Positions 8,521-16,785 of a DNA stretch of 64,000 bases are shown here, one piece after another. The notes under the pieces are model-generated. The model did no database searches and had not been told where the DNA came from. It saw nothing but the letters and a program-made list of their open reading frames with translations. The DNA is from Marinobacter flavimaris (GTDB lineage Bacteria > Pseudomonadota > Gammaproteobacteria > Pseudomonadales > Oleiphilaceae). Position 1 is the first letter of the stretch, and each line of letters begins with the position of its first letter. The position numbers and the translations under genes are program-made. The stretch spans positions 434,001-498,000 of the forward strand of contig NZ_PSSW01000003.1 of NCBI RefSeq assembly GCF_002933295.1, read 5' to 3'.

Positions 8521-9048
8521 ATGAATGTATCAAAGTTGTTGGTAGCGGGTGTGGCCTTTTCAATGTCAGCGGGTGCTTTTGCAGCAGGAGCCCACGGTGG
8601 CGGGCACGGGGCTAGCAGCGGAGAGCCCGGCAAGGCCTCCGAGGTTGCTCGCACCATCACCGTGGAAATGTACGACAACTACTATGAGCCGGAAGAAATA
8701 ACTGTGAAGCCTGGTGAAACCGTGAGATTTGTGGTGGAGAATAAGGGCAGTCTTGTCCATGAGTTCAACATTGGCACCCCCGCCATGCACGAGAGCCATC
8801 AAAAAGAAATGATGATGATGGTTGAGCATGGCGTGATTCAGGGCGGCAAGCTGAACCACGACATGATGAACATGGATATGGGCAATGGTCATTCCATGAA
8901 ACACGACGATCCCAACAGCGTCTTACTGGAACCCGGGCAGAGCAAGGAAGTTGTCTGGAAGTTCTCTGATAAAGGCAATATCGAATTTGCCTGTAACGTG
9001 CCGGGCCATTACCAGTCAGGAATGTACGGTGACGTAAATTTCGAATAA
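8521..9048 (+). CDS. Periplasmic cupredoxin (copper-resistance type)
   Basis: The 175-residue protein starts at ATG 8521, preceded by AGGAGA (8509-8514). A Sec signal peptide ends near AGAFAAGAHG. The mature part begins with a Gly/His-rich stretch and continues as a plastocyanin/azurin-like domain: YEPEEITVKPGETVRFVVEN, LVHEFNIG (Cu-ligand His) and ACNVPGHYQSGMYG. The last supplies the Cys, His and Met ligands of a type 1 copper site. A Met/His-rich insertion (MMMMVEHG, NHDMMNMDMGNGHSMKHDD) between these ligands suggests extra Cu(I) binding. It likely buffers or shuttles periplasmic copper for the CopA oxidase encoded next. It is first in the operon behind direct-repeat site 1. Confidence 0.9.
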   Translation: MNVSKLLVAGVAFSMSAGAFAAGAHGGGHGASSGEPGKASEVARTITVEMYDNYYEPEEITVKPGETVRFVVENKGSLVHEFNIGTPAMHESHQKEMMMMVEHGVIQGGKLNHDMMNMDMGNGHSMKHDDPNSVLLEPGQSKEVVWKFSDKGNIEFACNVPGHYQSGMYGDVNFE

Positions 9049-9135
9049 TACAGTGTGCTGAGCGCCGCACGATTGCAAGGGCTGGTGAAGGCTTCCCAGC
9101 CTAACTCCAATGAAGTGCAGTTGGGAATAAAACAG

Positions 9136-10917
9136 ATGAAGATACGCCTTTTGACAGGGCTTTTGACCCTGCTGATGCCGGCCATGGTCATGGCCGGTGA
9201 ATACGGCCTGACGGTTGACCGGGTTAAAATTGATACCGGCGATTTCGTGAAAGAAGGCATTGGATACAATGGCGCATCTCCTGGACCGGTGATGCGCTTC
9301 AAGGAAGGTGAAAACGTCAAAATCAACGTGACCAACAACCTGGACGAGATGACCTCGATCCACTGGCACGGCCTGATTCTTCCCTTCGACCAGGATGGTG
9401 TACCCGGTATCAGTTTTCCAGGTATCAAGCCGGGTGAAACATTCACCTATGAATTTCCTATCCAGCAGGCAGGCACTTACTGGTTCCACAGCCACTCTGG
9501 TTTTCAGGAACCAGACGGAGCCTATGGCGCCATTGTCATTGAGCCCGAAGGCCGTGAACCGTTCCGCTACGATCGTGAATACGTAGTGCAGCTGACCGAT
9601 AAACACCCACATTCCGGTGACCGCATCATGCGCAACCTGAAAATGATGCCGGACTATTACAACCGTGAGCAGCAAACCGTGGGCGAGTTTTTCTCGGACG
9701 TGTCCGAAAACGGTCTGATGAATACTGTCCGAGATCGGATGGCATGGGGCGATATGCGCATGATGAAAGCGGACGTTGAGGATCTGCAGGGCTTTACGGG
9801 CCTGATCAACGGTAAAGGACCGGACCAAAACTGGACCGGAATCTTTGAGCCCGGCGAACGCATCCGGCTGCGCTTCATCAACTCCTCGGCGATGACCTAT
9901 TTTGATATCCGGATTCCCGGTCTGGATATGACAGTCGTTCAGGCCGATGGCAACAACGTTCAGCCGGTCAGTGTCGATGAATTCCGGATCGGTGTGGCGG
10001 AAACCTACGACGTGATAGTACGCCCGAAGGACGAGCAGGCTTACACAATCTTCGCCGAATCCATGGGGCGTTCCGGATACGCCAGAGCAACACTGGCCCC
10101 TGAAGAGGGTATGGAAGCGGCCGTGCCGAAACTGCGTGAAGCTGCCCGACTGACCATGGCGGATATGGGCGGTATGCCCGGTATGGACCATGGCAGCATG
10201 GCAGGCATGGATCATGGAAACATGGATATGGGCAGCTCAGAAGGTGTGTCCGGAATGGACCACTCAAACATGGGCAGCATGGACCATTCGAATATGAAAG
10301 GAATGGATCACTCCAACATGAAAGGAATGGATCACTCTGACATGTCCGGCATGGATCATGGTTCCATGGTGATGGGAAAAGAAGGTCCAAGCGATCCCTT
10401 TTATGCCAAGGGAAGTGGCCTTGTGCCCACAGCGGCCAATGGCGGCAAGTTCCTCTCTTACGCTGACCTGAAGGCTCAGGATCCGCTGTATGAAGACCGC
10501 GAACCGACTCGAGAAATTGAGCTTCGCCTGACCGGCAATATGGAGCGTTACACCTGGAGCATTAATGGCGTCAAGTACGAAGACGCAGACCCAATTCGTC
10601 TCAAATACGGTGAGAGAGTTCGCTTCAAATTCGTGAACGAAACCATGATGACTCACCCCATGCACCTGCACGGTATGTGGTCCATCCTTGATGTTGGCGC
10701 AGGTCAGTGGAACCCGATCAAACACACCGTTAGCGTGAACCCGGGCACTACGGTGTACATGGAAACCGAGGTCGACGAGCCCGGCCAGTGGGCGTTCCAC
10801 TGTCACCTGTCCTATCACGCGGCTGCTGGTATGTTCCGCAAGGTCATTGTTGAAGGTGGGCCGGAGTCGACGCAGGCCAAAACAGAGGTGATTGCTGAAG
10901 ATGGAGGTGAGGTATGA
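9136..10917 (+). CDS. copA: CopA-type multicopper oxidase (Sec-exported)
   Basis: Starting at ATG 9136 the protein has 593 residues with a Sec signal (LLTGLLTLLMPAMVMAGEY). The frame extends upstream, but ATG 9136 alone puts the signal peptide at the N-terminus. All three cupredoxin domains and four copper motifs are present: IHWHG, WFHSHSG, HPMHLHGMWS and HCHLSYHAAAGMF. Between domains, DNA at about 10156-10380 encodes a Met/His/Asp repeat region (units like GMDHSNM and GMDHGSM), the typical Cu(I)-binding segment of CopA/PcoA. It would oxidise Cu(I) to Cu(II) in the periplasm. Unlike the second CopA at 43772-45637 it has no twin-arginine motif, so it presumably acquires copper after Sec export. 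Its stop overlaps copB. Confidence 0.93.
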   Translation: MKIRLLTGLLTLLMPAMVMAGEYGLTVDRVKIDTGDFVKEGIGYNGASPGPVMRFKEGENVKINVTNNLDEMTSIHWHGLILPFDQDGVPGISFPGIKPGETFTYEFPIQQAGTYWFHSHSGFQEPDGAYGAIVIEPEGREPFRYDREYVVQLTDKHPHSGDRIMRNLKMMPDYYNREQQTVGEFFSDVSENGLMNTVRDRMAWGDMRMMKADVEDLQGFTGLINGKGPDQNWTGIFEPGERIRLRFINSSAMTYFDIRIPGLDMTVVQADGNNVQPVSVDEFRIGVAETYDVIVRPKDEQAYTIFAESMGRSGYARATLAPEEGMEAAVPKLREAARLTMADMGGMPGMDHGSMAGMDHGNMDMGSSEGVSGMDHSNMGSMDHSNMKGMDHSNMKGMDHSDMSGMDHGSMVMGKEGPSDPFYAKGSGLVPTAANGGKFLSYADLKAQDPLYEDREPTREIELRLTGNMERYTWSINGVKYEDADPIRLKYGERVRFKFVNETMMTHPMHLHGMWSILDVGAGQWNPIKHTVSVNPGTTVYMETEVDEPGQWAFHCHLSYHAAAGMFRKVIVEGGPESTQAKTEVIAEDGGEV

Positions 10918-11663
10918 GCCGTATTCGATCACTTGTCGCAGTCAGTTTCCTTGCCTCTATTGGTTTCTCAACGACAGTGACAGCTCAGGAAATGATCTCC
11001 GACACCACCGCTCGTAAACAGCCACTCACAACCTGGGGTGTTCAATTCGAGGAGTTTGAATACCGTTACAGCGACGATGATGAGGAGCTTGGCGTCTGGA
11101 ACGCGGACGCCTTCTACGGGACCGATGAATTAAAAGTCCGACTGCTCACAACCGGTGAATACGAGATAGAGGAGCAGGCCTACGAAACGCTGGAAAACCA
11201 GTTGGTCGGCCAGATCCCCATCTCCAAGTTCTTCGATGCCAAAGCGGGTGTTCGCTTTGACACCCCTGAAGGGCCGGATCGCACTTATGCCTTACTGGGT
11301 ATCGCTGGGCTTGCCCCACAATGGTTTGAGGTCGATGCCAACCTGTATGTTAGCAAGGATGGTGATTCGTCTGCCGAGATCGACGCGGAATACGAGCTGC
11401 TGTTCACTAACTACTGGATCCTGTCTGCGACGCTGGATGCAACGGTAGCATTCAGCGAGGACGAGGAAATTGGCGTGGGTAAAGGCTTGGTTTCCACCGA
11501 AACTGGCCTCCGGTTAAGCTATGACTTGATCGATCGTGCGTTCTCGCCTTACGTGGGCGTGGTGCATGAGCGCAAGTACGGCGATACCGCAGATCTCGCT
11601 AAAGCCGAAGGCGGCGGTACAGAAGACTGGTTTGCCGTCATCGGTGCCCGCATCGCGTTCTGA
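10914..11663 (+). CDS. copB: CopB outer-membrane copper-resistance protein
   Basis: This 249-residue protein begins with a signal peptide (MSRIRSLVAVSFLASIGFSTTVTAQ). It continues as a CopB/PcoB-type beta-barrel with LTTWGVQFEEFEYRYSDDDEE, WFEVDANLYVSKDG, GLRLSYDLIDRAFSPYVGV and a C-terminal ARIAF ending in Phe. The Met/His-rich N-terminal extension of many CopB proteins is missing; only the barrel is left. ATG 10914 overlaps the TGA of copA, so translation is coupled. A strong terminator follows 10 bp after the stop. Confidence 0.9.
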   Translation: MSRIRSLVAVSFLASIGFSTTVTAQEMISDTTARKQPLTTWGVQFEEFEYRYSDDDEELGVWNADAFYGTDELKVRLLTTGEYEIEEQAYETLENQLVGQIPISKFFDAKAGVRFDTPEGPDRTYALLGIAGLAPQWFEVDANLYVSKDGDSSAEIDAEYELLFTNYWILSATLDATVAFSEDEEIGVGKGLVSTETGLRLSYDLIDRAFSPYVGVVHERKYGDTADLAKAEGGGTEDWFAVIGARIAF

Positions 11664-11673
11664 TTGGGATAAC

Positions 11674-11702
11674 GAGCCAGGTTTTGTCCTGGCTCTCTTT
11701 TT
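11674..11702 (+). terminator. Rho-independent terminator after copB
   Basis: The perfect 8-bp stem GAGCCAGG/CCTGGCTC closes a TTTTGT loop and is followed by TCTTTTT. It ends the cupredoxin-copA-copB transcript just before direct-repeat site 2. Confidence 0.9.
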
Positions 11703-11738
11703 GATGTACATCAATTTCATCGAAAGCCCTCACTGATT

Positions 11739-11755
11739 TTCAGTCGCAGTTCAGG
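11739..11755 (+). promoter_or_regulatory. TTCAGK-N5-TTCAGK box, site 2
   Basis: TTCAGT at 11739-11744 and TTCAGG at 11750-11755 lie 49 bp before the gene at 11805. The site sits between the copB terminator and a new transcription unit, so it is well placed as a separate promoter element for the 11805-13774 genes. Confidence 0.6.
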
Positions 11756-11804
11756 TCCGCATGTTGTCATAGAGGGGAGATGATAAGGCTAAGAGGTTTC
11801 TCCC

Positions 11805-12161
11805 ATGACTAAAGCACACAAAGCATCGAACCAAGAGCAGTTTCTGCTGCGCCGAAAACTTGCCGTTGAAGGTATTGAAGAGGGCGAATGGTCTGATTTT
11901 ATTCACGAACTCAACCATCATCCCTGTGTAGATTTTGCCGAACGCAAGGCAAATAACCAACTGCAAGTCACCTTCGATGGAACCCATTGGTCCACCGATG
12001 AGTTGCTGGAGGCGATTGAAGCACATGGCGGTCGGTTGAAGGGGGGGTGGTGGACTAAACGGAAGCTGGCGTGGTATCGATTTACAGATGACAACGTTCG
12101 TGCCAATGCCAAGCATGATCCGTTTTGCTGTTCAAAGATCCCGCCCATGAAACGAAAATAA
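11805..12161 (+). CDS. Small protein of unknown function in copper locus
   Basis: The 118-residue soluble protein has no signal peptide or membrane segment. I do not recognise it. The middle part (LQVTFDGTHWSTDELLEAIEAHGG) looks like the second half of a ferredoxin-like alpha/beta fold, as in HMA metal-binding domains, but the CxxC of HMA domains is absent. The C-terminus is basic and contains an adjacent Cys pair (HDPFCCSKIPP) after a WW pair (GGWWTKRKLAWYRF). A His pair and an earlier Cys (NHHPCVDF) could add metal ligands. It leads the operon with the APC permease 11 bp downstream and is preceded by the direct-repeat box, so it is probably induced with the copper genes. Confidence 0.7.
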   Translation: MTKAHKASNQEQFLLRRKLAVEGIEEGEWSDFIHELNHHPCVDFAERKANNQLQVTFDGTHWSTDELLEAIEAHGGRLKGGWWTKRKLAWYRFTDDNVRANAKHDPFCCSKIPPMKRK

Positions 12162-12172
12162 CCGGAGGTTAA

Positions 12173-13528
12173 ATGAGCAGGGAGCAAGATAGAACCACTC
12201 GCTATAAGGAAGGCAGTCTCACACTCGCGGGAACCGTTATGCTCGGTACCGGCGTCATGATCGGCGCCGGTATCTTTGCACTTACCGGGCAGATGGCGCA
12301 GATGACCGGTGTTCTTTTCCCATTGGCGTTTCTGGCGGCTGCGGTGATCGTCAGCTTCAGCTCTTATTCCTATATCAAGATTTCTGATGCCTACCCCTCA
12401 GCCGGGGGCATTGGCATGTACCTTCACAAGGCTTACGGAAACCGTCTGCCGACGGCGTTTAACGCCCTGCTGATGTATTTCTCGATGGTGATCGCCCAGA
12501 GCTTCCTCGCGCGCACGTTCGGCTCGTACACCATGCAGCTGTTCGGTGGCGATGAAAGCGGTCGCATGGTGCCCATTCTCGGCGTGTCGTTGATCCTGGC
12601 GGCGTTTCTGATCAACCTGCTCGGTAACCGAATGATTCAGGGGGTGGCCTCCTTCATAGGCATCCTGAAGATCGGAGGTATAGTGATTTTCGGGGTCGTG
12701 GGTGTTTGGGTTGCAGATAGTCTGTCAGTCGACTTTTCAGGCACGGGCGAAGCCGGAGCAACGGGGAATTTCCTGGGTGCGACGGCACTTGGAATACTGG
12801 CCTTCAAGGGCTTTACTACGATCACTAACAGCGGCTCTGAAGTCATAGATCCCAAGCGGAATGTAGGGCGGGCCATCATTATTTCCATCGCGGCCTGCGT
12901 GGTGATTTATACTTTGGTTGGTTTTGCTGTGGCCAGTAACCTGTCGCTGGCTGAAATCATCGAAACGCAGGATTACTCGCTTGCTGCCGCCGCGCGCCCG
13001 GCTCTGGGAGAGTACGCGGTCTGGTTCACCGTTGCCATTGCCATGATGGCCACCGCCGGCGGTATTCTAGCCAGTATTTTTGCGGTCTCACGTATGCTTG
13101 CGATGTTAACCGAAATGAAACTGGTTCCCCATCGTCATTTCGGTATGCCGGGCAGTATCCAAAAGCACACGTTGGTGTACACCGTGGTCCTGGGGCTGGT
13201 TCTGACGGCTTTCTTTGATCTCTCCCGGATTGCAGCATTAGGTATCGTATTCTATTTGGTAATGGATATTGCCATTCACTGGGGAGTCCTTCGTTATTTG
13301 CGCCACGATGTGAAGGCAAAGGCGTGGGTGCCAGCGGTTGCCATCCTCCTGGATTTGCTCGTACTCGGAGGGTTTGTTTGGGTCAAACTGAACTCTGACC
13401 CGTTTGTGATTGGCGTTGCGGTTGGCACGATGGTTGTTATTGCGGCAGCAGAGCAGTTTTTTCTGAAAAGGTTCCAGGAAACCGGACATTCGGGACATGA
13501 TGAATCTCATGCCCATGATCACCACTAA
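12173..13528 (+). CDS. APC-superfamily permease with His-rich C-terminal tail
   Basis: This 451-residue membrane protein has about 12 helices and the APC entry motif GTGVMIGAGIFALTGQMAQ near residue 25. That motif is followed by SFSSYSYIKISDAYPSAGG, the usual substrate-site region of amino acid permeases. The last residues, TGHSGHDESHAHDHH, form a short cytoplasmic His tail, uncommon in APC transporters and suggestive of metal binding. It lies 11 bp behind the 11805 gene and 27 bp before the 72-residue membrane protein, in a unit probably controlled by direct-repeat site 2. The substrate is unknown. The context suggests an amino acid or metal-chelate transporter linked to copper stress, but that is inference. 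Confidence 0.82.
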   Translation: MSREQDRTTRYKEGSLTLAGTVMLGTGVMIGAGIFALTGQMAQMTGVLFPLAFLAAAVIVSFSSYSYIKISDAYPSAGGIGMYLHKAYGNRLPTAFNALLMYFSMVIAQSFLARTFGSYTMQLFGGDESGRMVPILGVSLILAAFLINLLGNRMIQGVASFIGILKIGGIVIFGVVGVWVADSLSVDFSGTGEAGATGNFLGATALGILAFKGFTTITNSGSEVIDPKRNVGRAIIISIAACVVIYTLVGFAVASNLSLAEIIETQDYSLAAAARPALGEYAVWFTVAIAMMATAGGILASIFAVSRMLAMLTEMKLVPHRHFGMPGSIQKHTLVYTVVLGLVLTAFFDLSRIAALGIVFYLVMDIAIHWGVLRYLRHDVKAKAWVPAVAILLDLLVLGGFVWVKLNSDPFVIGVAVGTMVVIAAAEQFFLKRFQETGHSGHDESHAHDHH

Positions 13529-13555
13529 TCAGTAGTCAACCGGGAGGACAGCACC

Positions 13556-13774
13556 GTGATGGAAGGTGATATGTTTGGCAACACAATGTGGGCAGGTCAC
13601 TGGCTCTGGATGCTGGTGATTGGCATTGTGGTAGTGATACCGGCCTGGCGTATCTGCCAGCGCACGGGATATCCGGGGTGGATGGGGGTCTTGATACTTA
13701 TCCCCATCGTCAATCTGGTTTTGCTCTACTTCATCGCTTTTAGTGACTGGCCAGTTGAGCGGAGTGGAAAATAA
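13556..13774 (+). CDS. Small two-helix membrane protein
   Basis: The 72-residue product has a short N-terminal segment (MMEGDMFGNTMWAGHW) followed by two hydrophobic helices, LWMLVIGIVVVIPAW and MGVLILIPIVNLVLLYFIAF. The linker RICQRTGYPGWMG resembles that of small DUF805-like membrane proteins. A GGGAGG ribosome-binding site (13542-13547) serves either GTG 13556 or ATG 13559. No function is assigned. Its position right behind the APC permease suggests an accessory role in the same unit. Confidence 0.65.
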   Translation: MMEGDMFGNTMWAGHWLWMLVIGIVVVIPAWRICQRTGYPGWMGVLILIPIVNLVLLYFIAFSDWPVERSGK

Positions 13775-13887
13775 GTGGACTGTTTTAATGCAATTGATAC
13801 ATTGAGCTTTCTTCACAATCCTACGATACGACTTAAGGCTGTTGTTCGTGTGATCACAATAATTGAAAGAAACTGGGAGATAACCAG

Positions 13888-14304
13888 ATGAAAGCAATAA
13901 ATTTTAAACTGTTCGTATTTTTGACTTTTTTGCAAGCGCCATTTTTGCACGCTGAAGAAGTTCTTTCTGGCGAAGATGTCGCAGATGTTGTCGTCGGAAA
14001 CACGGTGCAAATGGAATTCCGAGATGCTCAGGACAATTTTCGCACTCGAACTTTTCATGAGTACTATGATCCTGATGGTTCGATCTATGGAATGACCAAA
14101 TATCGCGAACAACAGGGAAACCTTACCCACTATATCGGAAGATGGGAGGTCAAAGACGGTAAATTTTGCACATCTGTCTATGGTCGCGACTATTCCTGTA
14201 ACAAGATAAAGCCTTTGTCTGGAAATGATTTCGAATTGCTCAATGAGGGAGGCAAGATAAGGAACGTCAAGGTATATGAAGGGAAGCATCATGGACTGGA
14301 GTAA
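13888..14304 (+). CDS. Secreted protein of unknown function
   Basis: The 138-residue protein has a clear signal peptide (FKLFVFLTFLQAPFLHAEE) and a mature domain of about 117 residues. Visible landmarks are LSGEDVADVVVGNTVQ, a Tyr-rich strand HEYYDPDGSIYGMTKY, GRWEVKDGKFC and a second Cys in GRDYSCNKI, so one disulfide is possible. The pattern of GNT, DGS-x-x-G and G-x-W-x-V-x-x-G-x-x-C resembles small periplasmic domains of unknown function (DUF995-like), but I would not assert the family. The DNA is clearly more AT-rich than the nuo operon that follows, which may indicate a different origin. Confidence 0.65.
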   Translation: MKAINFKLFVFLTFLQAPFLHAEEVLSGEDVADVVVGNTVQMEFRDAQDNFRTRTFHEYYDPDGSIYGMTKYREQQGNLTHYIGRWEVKDGKFCTSVYGRDYSCNKIKPLSGNDFELLNEGGKIRNVKVYEGKHHGLE

Positions 14305-14452
14305 GGATATCTGAGGGTGAGTTTTTAGCCTCTGTTTGCTCGGGAAGTACGGTTCGCCCATGCGGAACCAAGAAGCGAGTTAAGGGCATATTGATCTTGT
14401 CTCTGGAGAACGCTATCGGAGTGCAGACTCCGTTGCGCGACTTGAGGATTGG

Positions 14453-14818
14453 ATGATGAGTATTTTGGAGCAGTACGGTCTGCTGCTTGCCTTGGTGCTT
14501 GGCATCGCAGCTACGGTTTTGGCCCTGTTTGGGATTGCCCGTGCCATGGGCCCGACGCGTCGGGAGCCGGGCAAGGACGTGCCAGCGAGTTCCGGAGTGT
14601 TGTCACGGGACCCGGTCTGGGGCCGCTATCACGCACGGTACTACGGCTACGCGCTGCTCTTTCTGGCCTTCGACATGGAAATGGCATTTATGTACCCCTG
14701 GGCAGTTGTATACAGGGAAGTAGGGCTGGTTGCTTTGTATGACATGGGGGTGTTCCTTGCCATTCTCTTTCTTGGTTTGCTCTACGGCTGGAGTCAGGGG
14801 GCATTGAGGCGGCAATGA
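14453..14818 (+). CDS. NuoA-like subunit of the unusual complex-I-like operon
   Basis: This 121-residue protein has three hydrophobic helices and the NuoA core pattern: [27 protein letters not shown] matches the [21 protein letters not shown] stretch of the canonical NuoA at 23629 (quoted as landmarks, not full domains). In complex I, NuoA wraps subunit H near the quinone cavity. It opens the operon of complex-I homologues. Its stop overlaps the start of the fusion protein. No TTCAGK box or obvious promoter motif is seen in the 150 bp upstream. Confidence 0.85.
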   Translation: MMSILEQYGLLLALVLGIAATVLALFGIARAMGPTRREPGKDVPASSGVLSRDPVWGRYHARYYGYALLFLAFDMEMAFMYPWAVVYREVGLVALYDMGVFLAILFLGLLYGWSQGALRRQ

Positions 14819-16785
14819 CTTCTGACCCGACAATGAGCATTACGGGCGCGCGCCAGCGGCAGGAGCGGTTCACGGTACTTCAGAAGTGGGTTTCCCGGGC
14901 CCTCGCGGGCAACCTGAGCTGCCTGATCGTCCCGGGGCCTGAAGTGGCACTGTCCCATGGCCTGGATGTGACAGCGGCAGGTATGCGCATCACCGCGACA
15001 CCTCGCGATGCGAGCGTGCTCCTGATTATCGGCGAGCTTTCAGAGAAAATGAACGAGGCCGTGGCGGTGCTCTATGCGCAGATGCCGAGGCCGCGAGCCA
15101 TTGTCAATTTGGGCGGACAGACGCCGTCAACGCTACCGGACGCTGATTTTTCCGCGGGTGTTTCGCAAGCCGGCCTGATCGACGCGGTTGACTGGTTGAA
15201 GCGCGCGCTGGCCAAGGGCGCATTCTCAGACTCCCCCGAGGATTTCGACGCCCCTGTTCTGCACGCCAGAATCGAGTATGTCTGCCCCATGCACCCGGAA
15301 GTTGTCCAGAACGAGCCGGGTAGTTGCCCCAAGTGTGGCATGGACCTGGTCGCCCGGGAGGCAGGGGAGCCGGCCCCCGAGCATGACCATGGGCACGATC
15401 ATCGCGAGCACCGGCACCATGAGCACGAACACCAGCATCATGAGCACGAACACCAGCATCATGAGCACGAACACCAGCATCATGATCATGCGCAGCAGCA
15501 CGAACACCATGAACACGAACACGATCATGGTCACTGCCATGACCATCATGATTCGCATGAGCACGATCATGAGCAGCACGAGGGTCATCAGCACTCGCAC
15601 GAAAACCATCATGATCACGGACACAAGCACCAGCACGATGAGTCCGACGGCGACGCGGAGGAGAAAGGTTCTGGGCATGATCACAGTGGCCACCATCACA
15701 GTGGGCACCATCACAGTGGGCACGGTCATGATAGCCACGAACATGGCGGCCATGATCATGTAGGTCACGGTCATAGTGGTCATGATCATGGTGGGCATGA
15801 TCATGGTGGGCATGACCACGGCGCCTCGGGATTCATGTCCATGATTGAAGTGACCAAGGACCTGCCTCGTAGCGCCGACGGGTTGGCGATGGACTGGATG
15901 AAGGTGCCGTTCGGTCCGGTTTTCCCCGGTCTGCCTGGTGGGCTCAAGTTGACGCTGACTCTTGACGGTGACGGCGTAACAGAAGGACAGGCCACATCCT
16001 TGGTGGGCATGATCAATGAGAGTGAAGAAGGCAAGGAGATCGACGCCGAGACCTTTATCGAGCGCCTGGCGTCGGCCATGCCACTGGCCAGCGTGAGCTA
16101 CCGACTGCTGGCCTGCCTGGCAATCGAGCGGGCGGCTGGTCTGGAGAACGATTCGGCAACCGATCAGGCCCGGGCTGTGGCGCTTGAATGTGAGCGCATC
16201 GCCAGTCACCTGGGTTGGCTGGCGCAAACGGGGCGCCAGCTCGGCTTCGCCTGGTTGACGGATCGTGCCGCAACCCTGCAACTGGAGATCCGCCGCGCCA
16301 GTGGAAAACGGCTTGTGGAACTGACGCCCGCTCTGCAGGCATTGGCGGCTCGTCTTGGGCGAACGCCTTTGCTCAAATCGCGATTGACGGGGATCGGCGT
16401 ACTGCCATCGGGCACTGCGGGCCTGAGTGGCCCCGTGGCGCGCGCTGCTGACGACGCCGGAGATGCCTGGGCGCGCCTGTGGCAGCGCCTGGACGAAATC
16501 ATCACGAGCCTCGACTACATCAAGGCAACCGGGGAGCCGGGGCTACCTGTTTTGCGAAACATCGGGCGTGGATCAGGCACCGGTGAGGCCACCGTGGAAA
16601 CCCCGCGCGGCGAGGCTCAACTGAGCCTGATTCTGGAACACGGCCAGGTGAAATCCTACAGGTTGGACACCGCCTGCAGTCACCATATCGGTCTGGTGGC
16701 AACGCTTGTGGAGGGCCGGGAACTGGGCGACGCACTGGTGGCGGTCGGATCACTTGACCTCTCGCCCTGGGAGGTGATCTCGTGA
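14815..16785 (+). CDS. NuoB-like / heavy-metal-binding / His-rich / NuoD-like fusion protein
   Basis: This 656-residue protein has four parts. Residues 20-135 look like NuoB ([38 protein letters not shown]), but the CC, GSC and PGCPP cysteines that hold cluster N2 are missing; only one Cys remains, in [13 protein letters not shown]. Residues 154-180 are a heavy-metal-binding domain ([20 protein letters not shown], then GMDLV) as found in CusB and copper ATPases. Residues 190-337 are about half His, with repeated EHEHQHH and HDHGG units. Residues 341-656 resemble NuoD/hydrogenase large subunit: [28 protein letters not shown] and, at the end, [13 protein letters not shown]. It should sit at the cytoplasmic interface of the membrane arm. 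Electron transfer through N2 looks impossible; metal-dependent gating or storage is a speculative role. ATG 14815 overlaps the NuoA-like stop. Confidence 0.85.
   Translation: MTSDPTMSITGARQRQERFTVLQKWVSRALAGNLSCLIVPGPEVALSHGLDVTAAGMRITATPRDASVLLIIGELSEKMNEAVAVLYAQMPRPRAIVNLGGQTPSTLPDADFSAGVSQAGLIDAVDWLKRALAKGAFSDSPEDFDAPVLHARIEYVCPMHPEVVQNEPGSCPKCGMDLVAREAGEPAPEHDHGHDHREHRHHEHEHQHHEHEHQHHEHEHQHHDHAQQHEHHEHEHDHGHCHDHHDSHEHDHEQHEGHQHSHENHHDHGHKHQHDESDGDAEEKGSGHDHSGHHHSGHHHSGHGHDSHEHGGHDHVGHGHSGHDHGGHDHGGHDHGASGFMSMIEVTKDLPRSADGLAMDWMKVPFGPVFPGLPGGLKLTLTLDGDGVTEGQATSLVGMINESEEGKEIDAETFIERLASAMPLASVSYRLLACLAIERAAGLENDSATDQARAVALECERIASHLGWLAQTGRQLGFAWLTDRAATLQLEIRRASGKRLVELTPALQALAARLGRTPLLKSRLTGIGVLPSGTAGLSGPVARAADDAGDAWARLWQRLDEIITSLDYIKATGEPGLPVLRNIGRGSGTGEATVETPRGEAQLSLILEHGQVKSYRLDTACSHHIGLVATLVEGRELGDALVAVGSLDLSPWEVIS
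15382..15825 (+). repeat. His-rich repeat tract inside the fusion gene
   Basis: About 444 bp encode a low-complexity His/Glu/Gln then His/Gly/Ser segment. A 21-bp unit (AGCATCATGAGCACGAACACC type, one base beyond 20 omitted) is repeated about three times near 15417-15486. Nearer the end, HHSGH and GHDHG units recur. Such repeats are prone to slippage, so tract length may differ among strains. Confidence 0.85.

Noticed and set aside
9016..10215. 399-codon minus-strand frame opposite copA copy 1
   Set aside because: Shadow of the oxidase gene, whose copper motifs are complete on the plus strand.
15226..16281. Long minus-strand frame opposite the His-rich tract, Met/Val/Ile-rich
   Set aside because: It is the complement of His/Gly codons (CAT to ATG, CAC to GTG) and has no family resemblance, no ribosome-binding site and no place in the operon.
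14815..16785. Idea that the NuoD-like part is an active NiFe hydrogenase large subunit
   Set aside because: The CxxC pairs that hold the NiFe centre are absent, and no maturation genes are in the window.
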